From assembly GCA_037176725.1 (NCBI GenBank), contig JAZBRS010000020.1:100520501-100584500 (forward strand): 64,000 nucleotides of DNA, given 5' to 3'. The translations under genes and the position numbers were made by a program. Below the pieces are notes generated by a model that did not search any database, was not told the origin of the DNA, and worked only from the letters and a program-made list of their open reading frames with translations. Of this stretch, positions 32,939 to 42,345 are shown piece by piece (positions within the stretch are counted from its first letter, which is position 1; every line of letters starts with the position of its first letter). This stretch comes from Posidonia oceanica (lineage: Eukaryota > Streptophyta > Magnoliopsida > Alismatales > Posidoniaceae).

Positions 32939-33404
32939 GCTCCTCCTCGGCCCTAACTACCGGCACCTCCTCCGTCATCCCAACTGCCTCCGACACCCTC
33001 ACTGGAGTCAGTTCAAACCCACCGGACGTCGACGGGCCCTCTCCCTTCCAGGCCAACTTCTTCGGCCTCATGTACGCCTTGCCAAATCTTGGCATCAACC
33101 GAAAAAAGAAAAAAAAAAGAAGAACCAACAGGGATCAGGGCACCACGCCGGAGGAAAGGGGAATGACAGGGGAGGAGGAGCGTACCTGCAAGTCGTCGCC
33201 GAAATCGACGGTCGCAGTGGCCGTAAACGCCGCACACGCCTCTCTGCCACAGCTTGTGCCCTAGCCGCCGACTGCGTGGAAACGCCGCTCACCGCCTCAC
33301 GCCGTAGAAGTTCGAAGGTGGAGGAGAGTCCGCTGTCGTCGGAGAAGAAGAAGAAAGAAGTTAGGAGCGGGAAAATGAGGAGGCCAAGGGAGCACACTAT
33401 GTTA
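32939..33404. other. Unassigned GC-rich block
   Basis: A GC-rich stretch of mixed composition has open frames on both strands but nothing I recognise. On the plus strand a short run GPSPFQANFFGLMYALPNLGI precedes a lysine-rich tail; on the minus strand TTGCAG followed by GTACGC at about 33185-33196 could be a splice donor. It may be a captured gene fragment or an LTR first-exon region. Confidence 0.25.
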
Positions 33405-33806
33405 AAAGGCCTCGATACGTTGGACGCTAGAAGTATTTGCGTCATACGTTGGACGCGGTGAAGTATGGCGTCCTATGCCCAGAAGACTGTTTAGATGCTG
33501 GACGCATTCCATTCTTGTGTCATATGTTGGACGCATGCATATACAACGTCCAACACTTCGGAGCGACTTAAAATGCTGAATGTCGCCAGGAAGCCTCCAA
33601 ATCAATTTTCTTCCAATACCAAGGGCTTCTACAAGCTAGAATGCACATGGAGATGAGGCCATCATGATTTTCGAACTCCTAGTGCACAACCGGGAAAACA
33701 AAGCCAAAGAAGTATCCTTTTATTCCCTTGGGCAACCCCCCCATGGCATAACTTTTATTTCAGTTCTTTCCCTTTGGGTAATGCCTAAAGGTTACCCCAT
33801 ATCCAC
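33405..33806 (+). repeat. Fragment of a B-family element (plus orientation)
   Basis: 33405-33590 has several GTTGGACGC words as in the B LTR. 33640-33790 matches, inverted, 37075-37230 inside B1 (GAGATGAGGCCATCAT, AACTTTTATTTCAG, CCCTTTGGGTAA). It ends with ACCCCATATCCAC, an inverted copy of the first bases of the adjacent LTR. Confidence 0.6.
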
Positions 33807-35120
33807 TATGGATATGGGGTTTTTAGGGAGATGAGCTTGTTTTGGTTCTATTTGCTCTTTCTCGGGGTCCCCTTTTTGTATCCAACTCCGTCACTCCATA
33901 GGTGACGGAATTGGTGTGATCGCCACTCTCGGTTTGCTTTCGCTAGCCCTTGATATGCCTTGGGAGATGTGATATGGTTGCAGGTTCAGCTACCTTGGGA
34001 CAACACCTGCGTTGCCCAAGGGTGCCTGTGCTTGGTGAGTTTCTTCTTCTTCTTCTTTTCCTTGCAAAACAGATTGAAAGATGCAGATTAGATATTGTGT
34101 TGTAAATGATCTAAGGTAAATAAAAATGACATAAAATAAGCAAAGAGAAACACTCACCCAAGGGATTTTATCTCCCTGATTGCAACTATGTATGAATATG
34201 CCTAGCTACAACAATATATGAAATGAAATGTGATATGCAAACTATTAAAATGAAAACCCCCTTTCGATATGGGTGGTATACGTAGAACGCAAGACGCTGT
34301 TGGGGTGGTTGGAGATGGAAGAAGACTCAAACTCTCTCAAAATTCATCTAGAATTGTATCCCTCTCTCAAGTTTGTGACACTAAAAACCGACCCTTGACC
34401 CTGTGGGGGTACCCCTGCTTTTATAGAAGCAATGGAGGAACAAATATGGACACAACGGCCAAGTCAGCAAACTTTCCTGTTTCAAAGGTGTTGGACGCTG
34501 GACATTACAGCGTCCAATGTTAGCCACTGGCAAACCCAGCGTCCAACGACCTTCCAAGGCAAAGATGCCATGATCAAAGAATATTCCTCAATAAAAGGCT
34601 GATTAATGACCATTAAGGCCAACTAAAGCCTTAACTGGTCAAAGGACCTCTAGTGGAGGCAAAACACAAACTTTGACTTTAGCCAAATAAGACAAGTTTG
34701 GGGAAATACAAAATCAGGTTATTGGATGCTACGATTAACAGCGTCCAACGTTGGACGTTAGGATATCCAGCGTCCAACACACTCAAATGAAACTTGCCAA
34801 TTTTGGCTTCTCAATTAAAGGGACAAGTGTCAATAAACTTAATGAGGTGATTTTGTTGATGTGGACCAGTTTGACTTTCACAGATGGTTTGGGTCCAAAA
34901 GGAAAATTGGCAGATTTGGAAATAAAATGAATTGGAACTGTTAGACACAGCTGTATGTTGCGTCCAACGTTAGACGCAGTTAAATGCTGCATCCAACATT
35001 CCAGAGAGGCAAATGGGCTTTTGGATAAGCTGAGCAAAAAGCTTACAAAAATGAGTGGAGCATGATATGAGGTAATGGCACCTAAAAATGCAAGGGGAGT
35101 GCCAAAACGAGGTATCTACA
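33807..35120 (-). repeat. 3' LTR of B1
   Basis: In element sense it starts TGTAGATACC and ends CCCCATATCCATA. It contains a TATA box and U3 hairpins built on GCGTCCAAC. Confidence 0.8.
34419..34425 (-). promoter_or_regulatory. TATA box in B1 3' LTR
   Basis: On the minus strand TATAAAA lies in TCTATAAAAGCAGGGGTACC. It is conserved in all three B LTRs (also 37888-37894 and 48202-48208), so it is a credible LTR promoter. Confidence 0.6.
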
Positions 35121-35136
35121 AATTACCCCTCCTTGT
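35121..35136 (-). other. Polypurine tract of B1
   Basis: In element sense ACAAGGAGGGGTAATT directly precedes the LTR. B' has the same tract at 47651-47666. Confidence 0.7.
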
Positions 35137-35269
35137 AGGTGGCTTCGGCACGAAGCTAGCTACAAGACGAGACGATATCCCCGTGTGACGCTACCTAGAG
35201 ATCCTAAATGAAATCCAATGCTTGCTGCCACCAGACTTGGACGAGACACGATGAGGGTCGACTAGAGAA

Positions 35270-35510
35270 ACATGGCCAAAGGGGTTGCCCAAGGGGAACA
35301 AACTAAAGACACGACCGCAGGGGTTGCCCGCAGGGGTCGAATTAAAAGGCACTACTACGGGGGTTGCCCACAGGGGTCAAACTAAAAGACACGGCTACGG
35401 GGGTTGCCCGCAGGGGTCAAACTAAAGACACTGCCACGGGGGTTGCCTGTGAGGTCAAACTAAAAGACATGGCCACGGGGGTTGCTCGTGGGAGTCAAGC
35501 TTAAGGGATG
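35270..35510 (-). repeat. 40 bp tandem repeats of B1
   Basis: About six units contain GGGGGTTGCCCGCAGGGGTC and AAACTAAAAGACA. The inverted counterpart in B' is at 47285-47525. Confidence 0.8.
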
Positions 35511-35739
35511 GATAACTAATGTTTCCGATGACCACTCAAAGTGAATGCAATGCAATGCATTATGTATGGATGTGTGCTGGCGGTAATGCAAAGGAGATGA
35601 TCATGATAAGCAATGCATGACCCTAGATAATGGGGTTCCTCCATCACTACCGGCTTCAATTTGTATATCAGGTTGGCTCAGGAATTTTTCTCACCACCTA
35701 AGGCAGACTGGCACATGTGTGAATGCAATTTTGTCATAA

Positions 35740-36235
35740 TCAGGTGCCCTTTCATCAAGTGTAGCCTACACTCTTCACAGCGACCGTCGTTTTATGATAC
35801 GCGCGTTGGTGAGCGAGAGGTCCATGATGTTCCCAAGTGTTGGGCAAAGGGGATTGACCTCTTTTCTGCTAGCCACGTTGGCTCTATTTGTCACAATCAG
35901 GTGTCCTTCCATTGAATGTTGCCTACATTCTCAACAGAGACCGTTGTCTCGTGACCCAGAATCAATGAATGATGGATCCACTAATACTATTGGCTTTATT
36001 GATCAGAATCAAGTGTCCTTTCATCGAATGTCGCACACATTCTCAACAGGGACTGTCGTCTTCTAACCCAGGAGTTAGTGAACGATGGGTCCACTAATAC
36101 CGTTGGCTTTGTTCGCCAGAATCAAGTGTCCTTTCATCGAATGTTGCCTACATTCTTGACAGAGACCGTCATCCTCTAACCCGAGAGTTAGTGAGCGATG
36201 GGTCCACAAATACCGTTGGCTTTGCTTTGTTGGCC
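35740..36235 (-). repeat. About 113 bp tandem repeats of B1
   Basis: About four units share GTGTCCTTTCATCGAATG, CCTACATTCT, GACAGAGACCGTC and GATGGGTCCACTAATACC. B' has the same array at 46448-46900 on the opposite strand. Confidence 0.8.
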
Positions 36236-36379
36236 CGGTTGTGCTCCGGGGTACCTGCTTTTGATTGGTTTGCTTTGTTAATGGACACAGCCACGGGGGT
36301 TGCCTGAGGGAGTCAAACGGAAAATTAAAGATGCTACCATGGGGGTTGCCCAAGGAGGTCGAACTAAAATTTAAAAGAC

Positions 36380-37070
36380 TTGAGCTGGATCAAACATTCA
36401 ACACTCAAGGATCAAGCTGGATTATCCAACACTCAAGGATTGAGCTGAATTATCCAACACTCAAAGATCAAGCTGGATTATCCAACACTCAAAGATCAAG
36501 CTAGATTATCCAACACTCGAGGATTGAGCTGGATTATCTAACACTCAAAGATCGAGCTGGATCAAACATCCATCACTCAAAGATCGAGCTGGATCAAACA
36601 TCATTCACTCAAGGATCGAGCTGGATTATCCAACACTCAAGGATTGAGCTGGATCATCCAACACTCAAAGATCGAGCTGGATTATCCAACACTCAAGGAT
36701 TGAGTTGGATCAAACATCCATCACTCAAGGATCGAGCTGGATTATCCAACACTCAAAGATCGAGCTCGATTATCCAACACTCAAGGATCGAGCTGGATTA
36801 TCCAACACTCAAAGATCGAGCTGGATTATCCAACACTCAAGGATTGAGCTAGATTATGCAACACTCAAGGATTGAGCTGGATCATCCAACACTCAAAGAT
36901 CGAGCTAGATTAACCAACACTCAAGGATTGAGTTGGATCATCCAACACTCAAGGATTGAGCTAGATCAAACATCCATCACTCAAGGATCGAGTTGGATTA
37001 TCCAACACTCAAAGATCGAGCTGGATTATCCAACACTCAAGGATTGAGCTGGATTATCCAACACTCAAAG
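36380..37070 (-). repeat. 28/32 bp minisatellite of B1
   Basis: About 24 units of the type GAGCTGGATTATCCAACACT plus CAAAGATC (28 bp) are mixed with a 32 bp variant having CAAACATCCATCACT. The core GGATTATCC is a near-palindrome. B' has a different minisatellite at this place in the element. Confidence 0.9.
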
Positions 37071-37242
37071 ATCGACCATTAGGTGTTACCCAAAGGGAAA
37101 GAGCTGAAATAAAAGTTATGCCAAGGGGGGGTTGCCTAAGGGAATAAAATGGTACTTCTTTGGCTTTGTTTGCCTAGTTGTGCTCCGGGAGTTTGAAAAT
37201 AATGATGGCCTCATCTCCAACATATGACGCTAGTGGTAAGTA

Positions 37243-37260
37243 TTCCCACTGTGATCGCCA
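37243..37260 (-). other. Putative primer-binding site of B1
   Basis: TGGCGATCACAGTGGGAA in element sense starts 3 nt after the 5' LTR end. It shares TGGCGA with the Ogre/Tat site but then differs; I cannot name the tRNA. Confidence 0.5.
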
Positions 37261-37263
37261 ATC

Positions 37264-38597
37264 TGTGGATATGGGGTTTTTAAGGAGAAGAGCTTGTTTT
37301 GGTTCTATTTGCTCTTTCTCAGAGTCCCCTTTTTGTATCCAACTCCATCACTCCACAGGTGACGAAATTGGTGTGATCGCCACTCTTGGTTTGCTTTCGC
37401 TGGCCCTCGATATGCCTTGGGAGATGTGATATGGTTGCGGATTCAGCTACCTTGGGACAACGCCTGCGTTGCCCAAGGGTGCCCGTGCTTGGTGAGTTTC
37501 TTCTTCTTCTTCTTCTTTTCCTTGCAAAATAGATTGAAAGATGCGGATTAGATATTGTGTAGTAAATGACCTAAGGTAAATAAAAATGACATAAAATAAG
37601 CAAAGAGAAACACTCACCCGAGGGATTTTATCCCCCCAGTTGCAACTATGTATGAATATGCCTAGCTACAACAATATATGAAATGAAATGTGATGCAAAC
37701 TATTAAAAAGAAAACCCCCATTTGATATGGGTGGTATGCGTAGAATGCAAGATGCTGTTGGCGTGGTTGGAGATGGAAGAAGACGCAAACTCTCTCAAAA
37801 CTCTATCAATATAATTCCTCTCAAGATTCAAGCTAAAATTTGTGACCCTAAAAAACCGCCCCCTTGACCCTGTGTAGGTACCCCTGCTTTTATAGAAGGA
37901 GAGGAGGAACAAATATGGACACAAAGGCCAAGTCAGCAAACTTTCCTGTTTCAGAGGTGTTGGACGTTGGACATTACAGCGTCCAACGTTGGCCGCTGGC
38001 AAACCCAGCGTCCAACGACCCTCCGAGGCAAAGATGCTAAGATCAAAGAATATTCCATAATAAAAGGCTGATCAATGACCATTAAGGCCAATTAAAGCCT
38101 TGACTGGTAAAAGGACCTCTAATGGAGGCAACACACGGACTTTGACTTTAGCCAATTAAGGCAAGTTTGGGGATACACAAAACTAGGTTATTGGACGCTA
38201 CTGATAACAGCGTCCAACGTTGGACGCTAGGGTATCCAGCGTCCAACACACTCAAATGCAAACTTGCCAATTTTGGCCTCTCAATGAAGGGGACAAGTGT
38301 CAATCGATTTAATGAGGTGATTTTGTTAACGTGGACCTATTTGACTTTCACAGATGGTTTGGGTCCAAAAGGAAAATTGGCAGATTTGGAAATAAAATGA
38401 ATTGAAACTGTTAGACGCAGCTGTATGCTGCGTCCAACGTTAGACGTAGTTAAATACTGCATCCAATGTTCCAGAGAGGCAAATGGGCTTTTAGAGAGTA
38501 CTTAAGCTGAGCAAAAAGCTTATAAAAAAGAGTGGAGCATGATATGAGGTAATGGCACCTAAAAATGCAAGGGGAGTGCCAAAACAGGGTATCTACA
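37264..38597 (-). repeat. 5' LTR of B1
   Basis: 1334 bp, in element sense TGTAGATACCCTGTTTTGGC to CCCCATATCCACA. A TATA box lies at 37888-37894. U3 contains the perfect 20 bp palindrome at 38209-38228. Confidence 0.85.
38209..38228. repeat. Perfect 20 bp palindrome in B1 LTR
   Basis: AGCGTCCAACGTTGGACGCT is its own reverse complement. Flanking copies of GTTGGACGCT and AGCGTCCAAC let the region fold in several alternative ways. In the other LTR the copy near 34739-34758 has lost perfect symmetry. Confidence 0.85.
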
Positions 38598-39046
38598 TGC
38601 ACCAAGTGCCACAACCAGCACTATACCAAGAGTCAGCAACTGCACAGGTGCTAAGAGTACAGCAAGCTCAACCAATATGGAGGCATCAACCTCTGACAAA
38701 CTCAAGCAAGCCAATAAAATATACGAAGGAGGTCAAGACACCACTCTCGCAAGGCAGTCAAAATATGTGGGGCATCTTCAAAAAAGACAAGCCATTGCCA
38801 ATGCCCGTACCTGAGCCAAAGCCAATGCCAAAGCCAGCACCTGAGCTAGAGCAAGAACCATTGCCAATGCCCGACCTTGAGCTAGAGCCAATGCCAGAGC
38901 TAGCACTCAAGCTAGAGCAAGAACCATTGCCAATGCCCGACCCTGAGCCAAAGCCAATGCCAGAGCAAGCACTCGAGCTAGAGCAAGAACCATTGCCAAT
39001 GCCCATACCAGAGCCAGAGCCAATGCCAGAGCAGCACCCGTACTAG
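38598..39046 (+). pseudogene. Repetitive Pro/Glu/Met-rich ORF of an element remnant
   Basis: An open frame continues out of the B1 LTR (the first codons of the longest ORF are LTR sequence) and runs to 39046. It starts QVPQPALYQESATAQV and then has about three imperfect repeats of roughly 21-22 residues around LEQEPLPMP and PEPKPMPEQ. The real start is lost or upstream of the B1 insertion. I do not recognise the protein; low-complexity linkers of this kind occur in plant retroelement gag or extra ORFs. Confidence 0.35.
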
Positions 39047-39093
39047 AGCCCGTGCCCATGCCAGAGTTAGTACCCGAGCCCGACTAAGAGATA

Positions 39094-39444
39094 ATGTCGG
39101 TGCCACCAAAAGCATCCAACCCAGATGTTGTGACGGCAGAGCTAGGGGCAGAGAATGAGCTTACTATGCTTTCCTACATCAAGGAACTGCTGCCTCATCC
39201 ACCTAGGCCTCCTGACATATCAGTTTATGGAAAGTCTATCCCTGCAGTGAAGAGGTGCTCATGGATGTCCATCAAGCACACACCAAAGAAGCCGATTCCG
39301 TGCATCAATAAGGTCAACTTTGCTCGCAAGCCAAAGTTCAGAAGAATACAGCTTGTGACGCAAGGGGCAGAGCACCATGCTCATCCATCAGGCTGCCCTC
39401 CTCTCTCAGGACGAGGCACGGATTTCGTGTTTGACACTGGTTAG
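39094..39444 (+). pseudogene. Unrecognised ORF in an element remnant
   Basis: 117 codons starting MSVPPKASNPDVVTAEL, with a middle of basic and proline-rich composition (SIKHTPKKPIPCINKVNF). I do not recognise it. Near its end another frame reads AALLSQDEARISCLTLVREP, which looks equally protein-like, so a frameshift is likely around 39370. Position between the repetitive ORF and an integrase-like end suggests it belongs to the same retroelement. Confidence 0.3.
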
Positions 39445-39611
39445 GGAGCCGGAAGCGAGAGGCCTCTACTGATGGAAGCTACACTAGGGGCATCCCCCCT
39501 AGTTATTGTGAATAGACTTCATCTTTATTTTCCTATTTTTCTTTTGTCTTGTTCAAGCATGAAAAATACATAAATAAAACACCTCCCTTCATGCAATAAA
39601 GTGTAAACTTA

Positions 39612-39836
39612 ATGAGAAGAAATTTCCTTCCACGTAAGCATGGGAAACTGAGACCAAATTGGGAAGGACCATACTTGGTGGTTGAGGCATATCCAGGCAA
39701 TGCCTATTCAGTAGGCTTGAATATCCCTGGAATGCGTTGCACCTCAAATGATACTACCCTTGACATGCACACAGAGCCACTAGATTGCCCATGCTTGAGG
39801 ACCTACTGTTTCCAATGTCTAAGAGTCATACCTTAA
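39612..39836 (+). pseudogene. Integrase C-terminal (GPY/F-like) fragment
   Basis: The frame reads RKHGKLRPNWEGPYLVVEAYPGNAY, with a trailing CLRTYCF comparable to the LKKYY end of Ogre/Tat pol. The GPY/F module is the integrase C-terminal subdomain, a DNA-binding part. The rest of integrase is not present upstream, where I see only non-coding sequence and short ORFs. It is a remnant. Confidence 0.5.
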
Positions 39837-41029
39837 CATCACTTCACAAACACCTTGTGGGAGAAGGAGGGAAAATGGTCCAACACTGAGATAGAGGCAA
39901 ATCATAAGAAGCCCCCTCCCAGTTCATGAATAAGAAGTCCACACACATCCCTTGAGTCAAACAAGTTACCCTAGTACAAATCGGGTAAGTGTCTAAGGCC
40001 AATACTTAGAAGCGCAGAAAAGAGGGGAGTGTACCAAATAGAAGAACGTCTCGGTCCATCAAGGAACAAGTATCCATTGGCCAAGCACTCAAATGGGGTG
40101 AGACTACTTGCCAAAATACCCAAAAAAGAAGAGAGAAAAGAAGACAGCAAAGAAACTATCCACATGCAAGAAAAGAAAGAGAATTGAAAAGAAGGCAGCA
40201 AAGAAGCTGTCCAAGAGTTAAAACTAAAAAGCTGGGGAAATACTAAGCACAGTAGGAATCAACCTTGAACTGAGAAGGGTATAGGCTTCAAATCTTTAGC
40301 TGAAATCTTAGGATAGGACATTGACCTTCCTTCCACCCATATCCTGCACTGTACACTTAGAGGCAAAGGGTAGAAGCCTAGGTCTAGAGACTGTTAGGCG
40401 CCAAAGCAAGCCTGAAGTATCCATGGCTCCAAGATGCACAAGGGATTCGATTATCAAGGTTTCCCGACCATGAGGTCTCTTGTTTCCCAACTTCTTGGAA
40501 GATTCTTCTTCTCCAACCAAAAATCCAAAAAAAATGATAAAACCAAAAATCCAAAAAAAAATGATAAAACCAAAAAATCCAAGAAAATGATAAAACTAAG
40601 AATCAAAAAAATGATAAAACCAAAAATCCAAAAAAATGATAAAACCAAAAATCCAAAAAATAGCAAAAGATCAAAAATCCAAAAATAGTGAGCAGGGTAA
40701 AATCTACCCAACCTACATCACCTCATTAAAATGATAACAAGTAAGGCCGATGATGCAAAATCTAGGAAATTTTACAACTCTGCATCGTACTTGACCTCTT
40801 CTATTCAGGACGGTCATTCGGTATTCACCTACAAGCCAAGACTGGGATCTCGAGAAGAGACAGTCCCTCGTCTAGCATGCCATCTTTAGACAACAAAGTT
40901 GAGGCCAAAGCTCGTTATCCAAAATCTAATTTTCAATTGTTTATTTCATGTTGATTATTTTATTTATGATTACTTTGGACTAGGGGCAATAATAACCCTA
41001 GATGGAATAACAAGTTTGCTAAGATTGTG
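39837..41029 (+). other. Non-coding remainder of the element remnant
   Basis: No coding frame. It includes a tandem A-rich array (40520-40690). Confidence 0.4.
40520..40690 (+). repeat. A-rich tandem repeat, unit about 24 bp
   Basis: Units of the type AAATGATAAAACCAAAAATCC recur about seven times with small length changes in the A runs. Confidence 0.8.
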
Positions 41030-41220
41030 CAGAAAATTCATTCAGAGGCAATGAACGAGCCAATACCGTTCAAATCAGTTTTCCAGCGTTGGACGCAGAA
41101 AACTTAGCTGATAACGTTATCTGTGCCATATCAGGCACATAATGTTCAAATCAGCTTCCCGGCGTTGGACGCAGAAAAATCAGCGGATAACGTTATCCAC
41201 GCTATATCAGGCGTATAACA
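41030..41220 (+). repeat. Hairpin block of B' (GGATAACGTTATCC)
   Basis: Two related units contain GCGTTGGACGCAGAAAA, a palindrome and a CATATCAGGC motif. The second has the perfect 14 bp palindrome GGATAACGTTATCC at 41185-41198. In B1 the equivalent palindromes carry CCAACGTTGG. Confidence 0.65.
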
Positions 41221-41389
41221 TTTAAAGCAAGAACCTTGGAGCATAACCGGGTATCCAAAGCGAGAACCACGGAGCGTAACCAGGTAACCAAAGCAAAGCA
41301 CCCCGGAGCGTAACCAGGTAACCAAAGCAAAGCAACCCGGAGCTAAACCGGGTAACCAAAGCAAGAACCCTGGAGCGTAACTGGATAAC
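41221..41389 (+). repeat. About 33 bp minisatellite of B', left part
   Basis: Units of the type AACCAAAGCAAAGCACCCC plus GGAGCGTAACCGGGT. The array resumes at 46134 after the solo LTR. Confidence 0.85.
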
Positions 41390-42099
41390 TGTAGACACCC
41401 CATTTTGATAGGCTGAATTAGTGGATCTCTCTCTGGTGGCTTCAAAACATGACTTAGAAAACCCTCACCCAAAATCAGGAAAATTAAAAACTTTAGAACC
41501 TTGAAATCAAACCCAAAACCCATCCTTTCTTCAACCTAGAAAATTACACAAAAATCCTAAGAAAATCCTTCCAAAACCCTTCAAAAATCCCATTTAAAAC
41601 CTTAGGTCAAACCCTAGAAACCCTAGGTCACATACTCACACAAAACCCCTCCAAATTCAGGTCATTACCCTTCTTTCTCATCTCATTATCCTTTTCTCTC
41701 TCCAGATTATTCTTTCTCTCTCCTCTTTATCCTCCTTCTCTTTCTCCTTCTTTTCCTCTCTTTCTCTCTTCTTTTCTTGCTCACCTATGGGCCTACCCCA
41801 TTCTTGCTCCTCCCCACTTATTCTCCTTTCTTTCCATTATTTTATCTTTATTTTATTTTATCCCATGTTATTTGATCTTTAATTTCTTTTCTTCCCTTCC
41901 CTTCTTTCTTTCTTTCTCCCATCCTTTCCTCCTTTCTTTCCTTCCATCTTTCTTTCTTTCTTTTCCATTTACCACAATAAACCCAAAACCCTAGCAACCA
42001 AAACCAAATCAAAAACCCATTCTAAACCCATAAACCCAAAACCCAAGCAACCAAAACCAAATCTAAAACCCATTCTAAATCCTAAAATCCTAATCAAAA

Positions 42100-42345
42100 C
42101 CCTAACCTAAACCCTAAACCCTAATCAACAAACCCTAAAACTAAAAACCCCTAACCTAAACCCTAAACCCTAAACCCTAATCAACAAACCCTAAACCCTA
42201 ACAAACCCCAAACCCTAATCAACAAACCCTAAACCCTAATCAAAACCCTAAACCCTAATCAACAAACCCTAAACCCTAATCAAATCCCTAAACCCTAATC
42301 AAGACCCCTAAAACTTAAAACCCTAAACCCTAAATCTAATCCATG
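42100..42345 (+). repeat. Telomere-like AAACCCTAA array in solo LTR
   Basis: It has repeated runs such as AAACCCTAAACCCTAA alternating with TCAACAAACCCTAA. This is the most telomere-like array in the window. Confidence 0.8.

Larger units (their letters stand above)
33807..38597 (-). mobile_element. Non-autonomous LTR retrotransposon B1
   Basis: Two LTRs of 1314 and 1334 bp flank 2143 bp without any coding capacity. A purine tract adjoins the left (3') LTR and a primer-site-like TGGCGATCACAGTGGGAA adjoins the right (5') LTR. The interior is almost wholly tandem repeats: 28/32 bp units, then about 113 bp units, then 40 bp units. The flanks TCCAC (33802-33806) and TGCAC (38598-38602) may be a target duplication with one mismatch, but the left flank has its own inverted repeat, so this is uncertain. 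It must have used proteins from another element. Confidence 0.8.

Noticed and set aside
36380..37070. CRISPR array
   Set aside because: The repeats are head-to-tail without unique spacers, and the context is a plant retroelement.
33802..38602. TCCAC/TGCAC as a firm target duplication of B1
   Set aside because: One mismatch, and the left flank belongs to an inverted repeat of the LTR end; kept only as a possibility.
38758..39006. Minus-strand ORF with GIGNGSCSS repeats
   Set aside because: It is the antisense shadow of the repetitive Pro/Glu/Met frame.
42100..42345. True telomere or chromosome end
   Set aside because: The units are irregular, short, and lie inside an LTR with defined ends; other LTRs have similar tracts.
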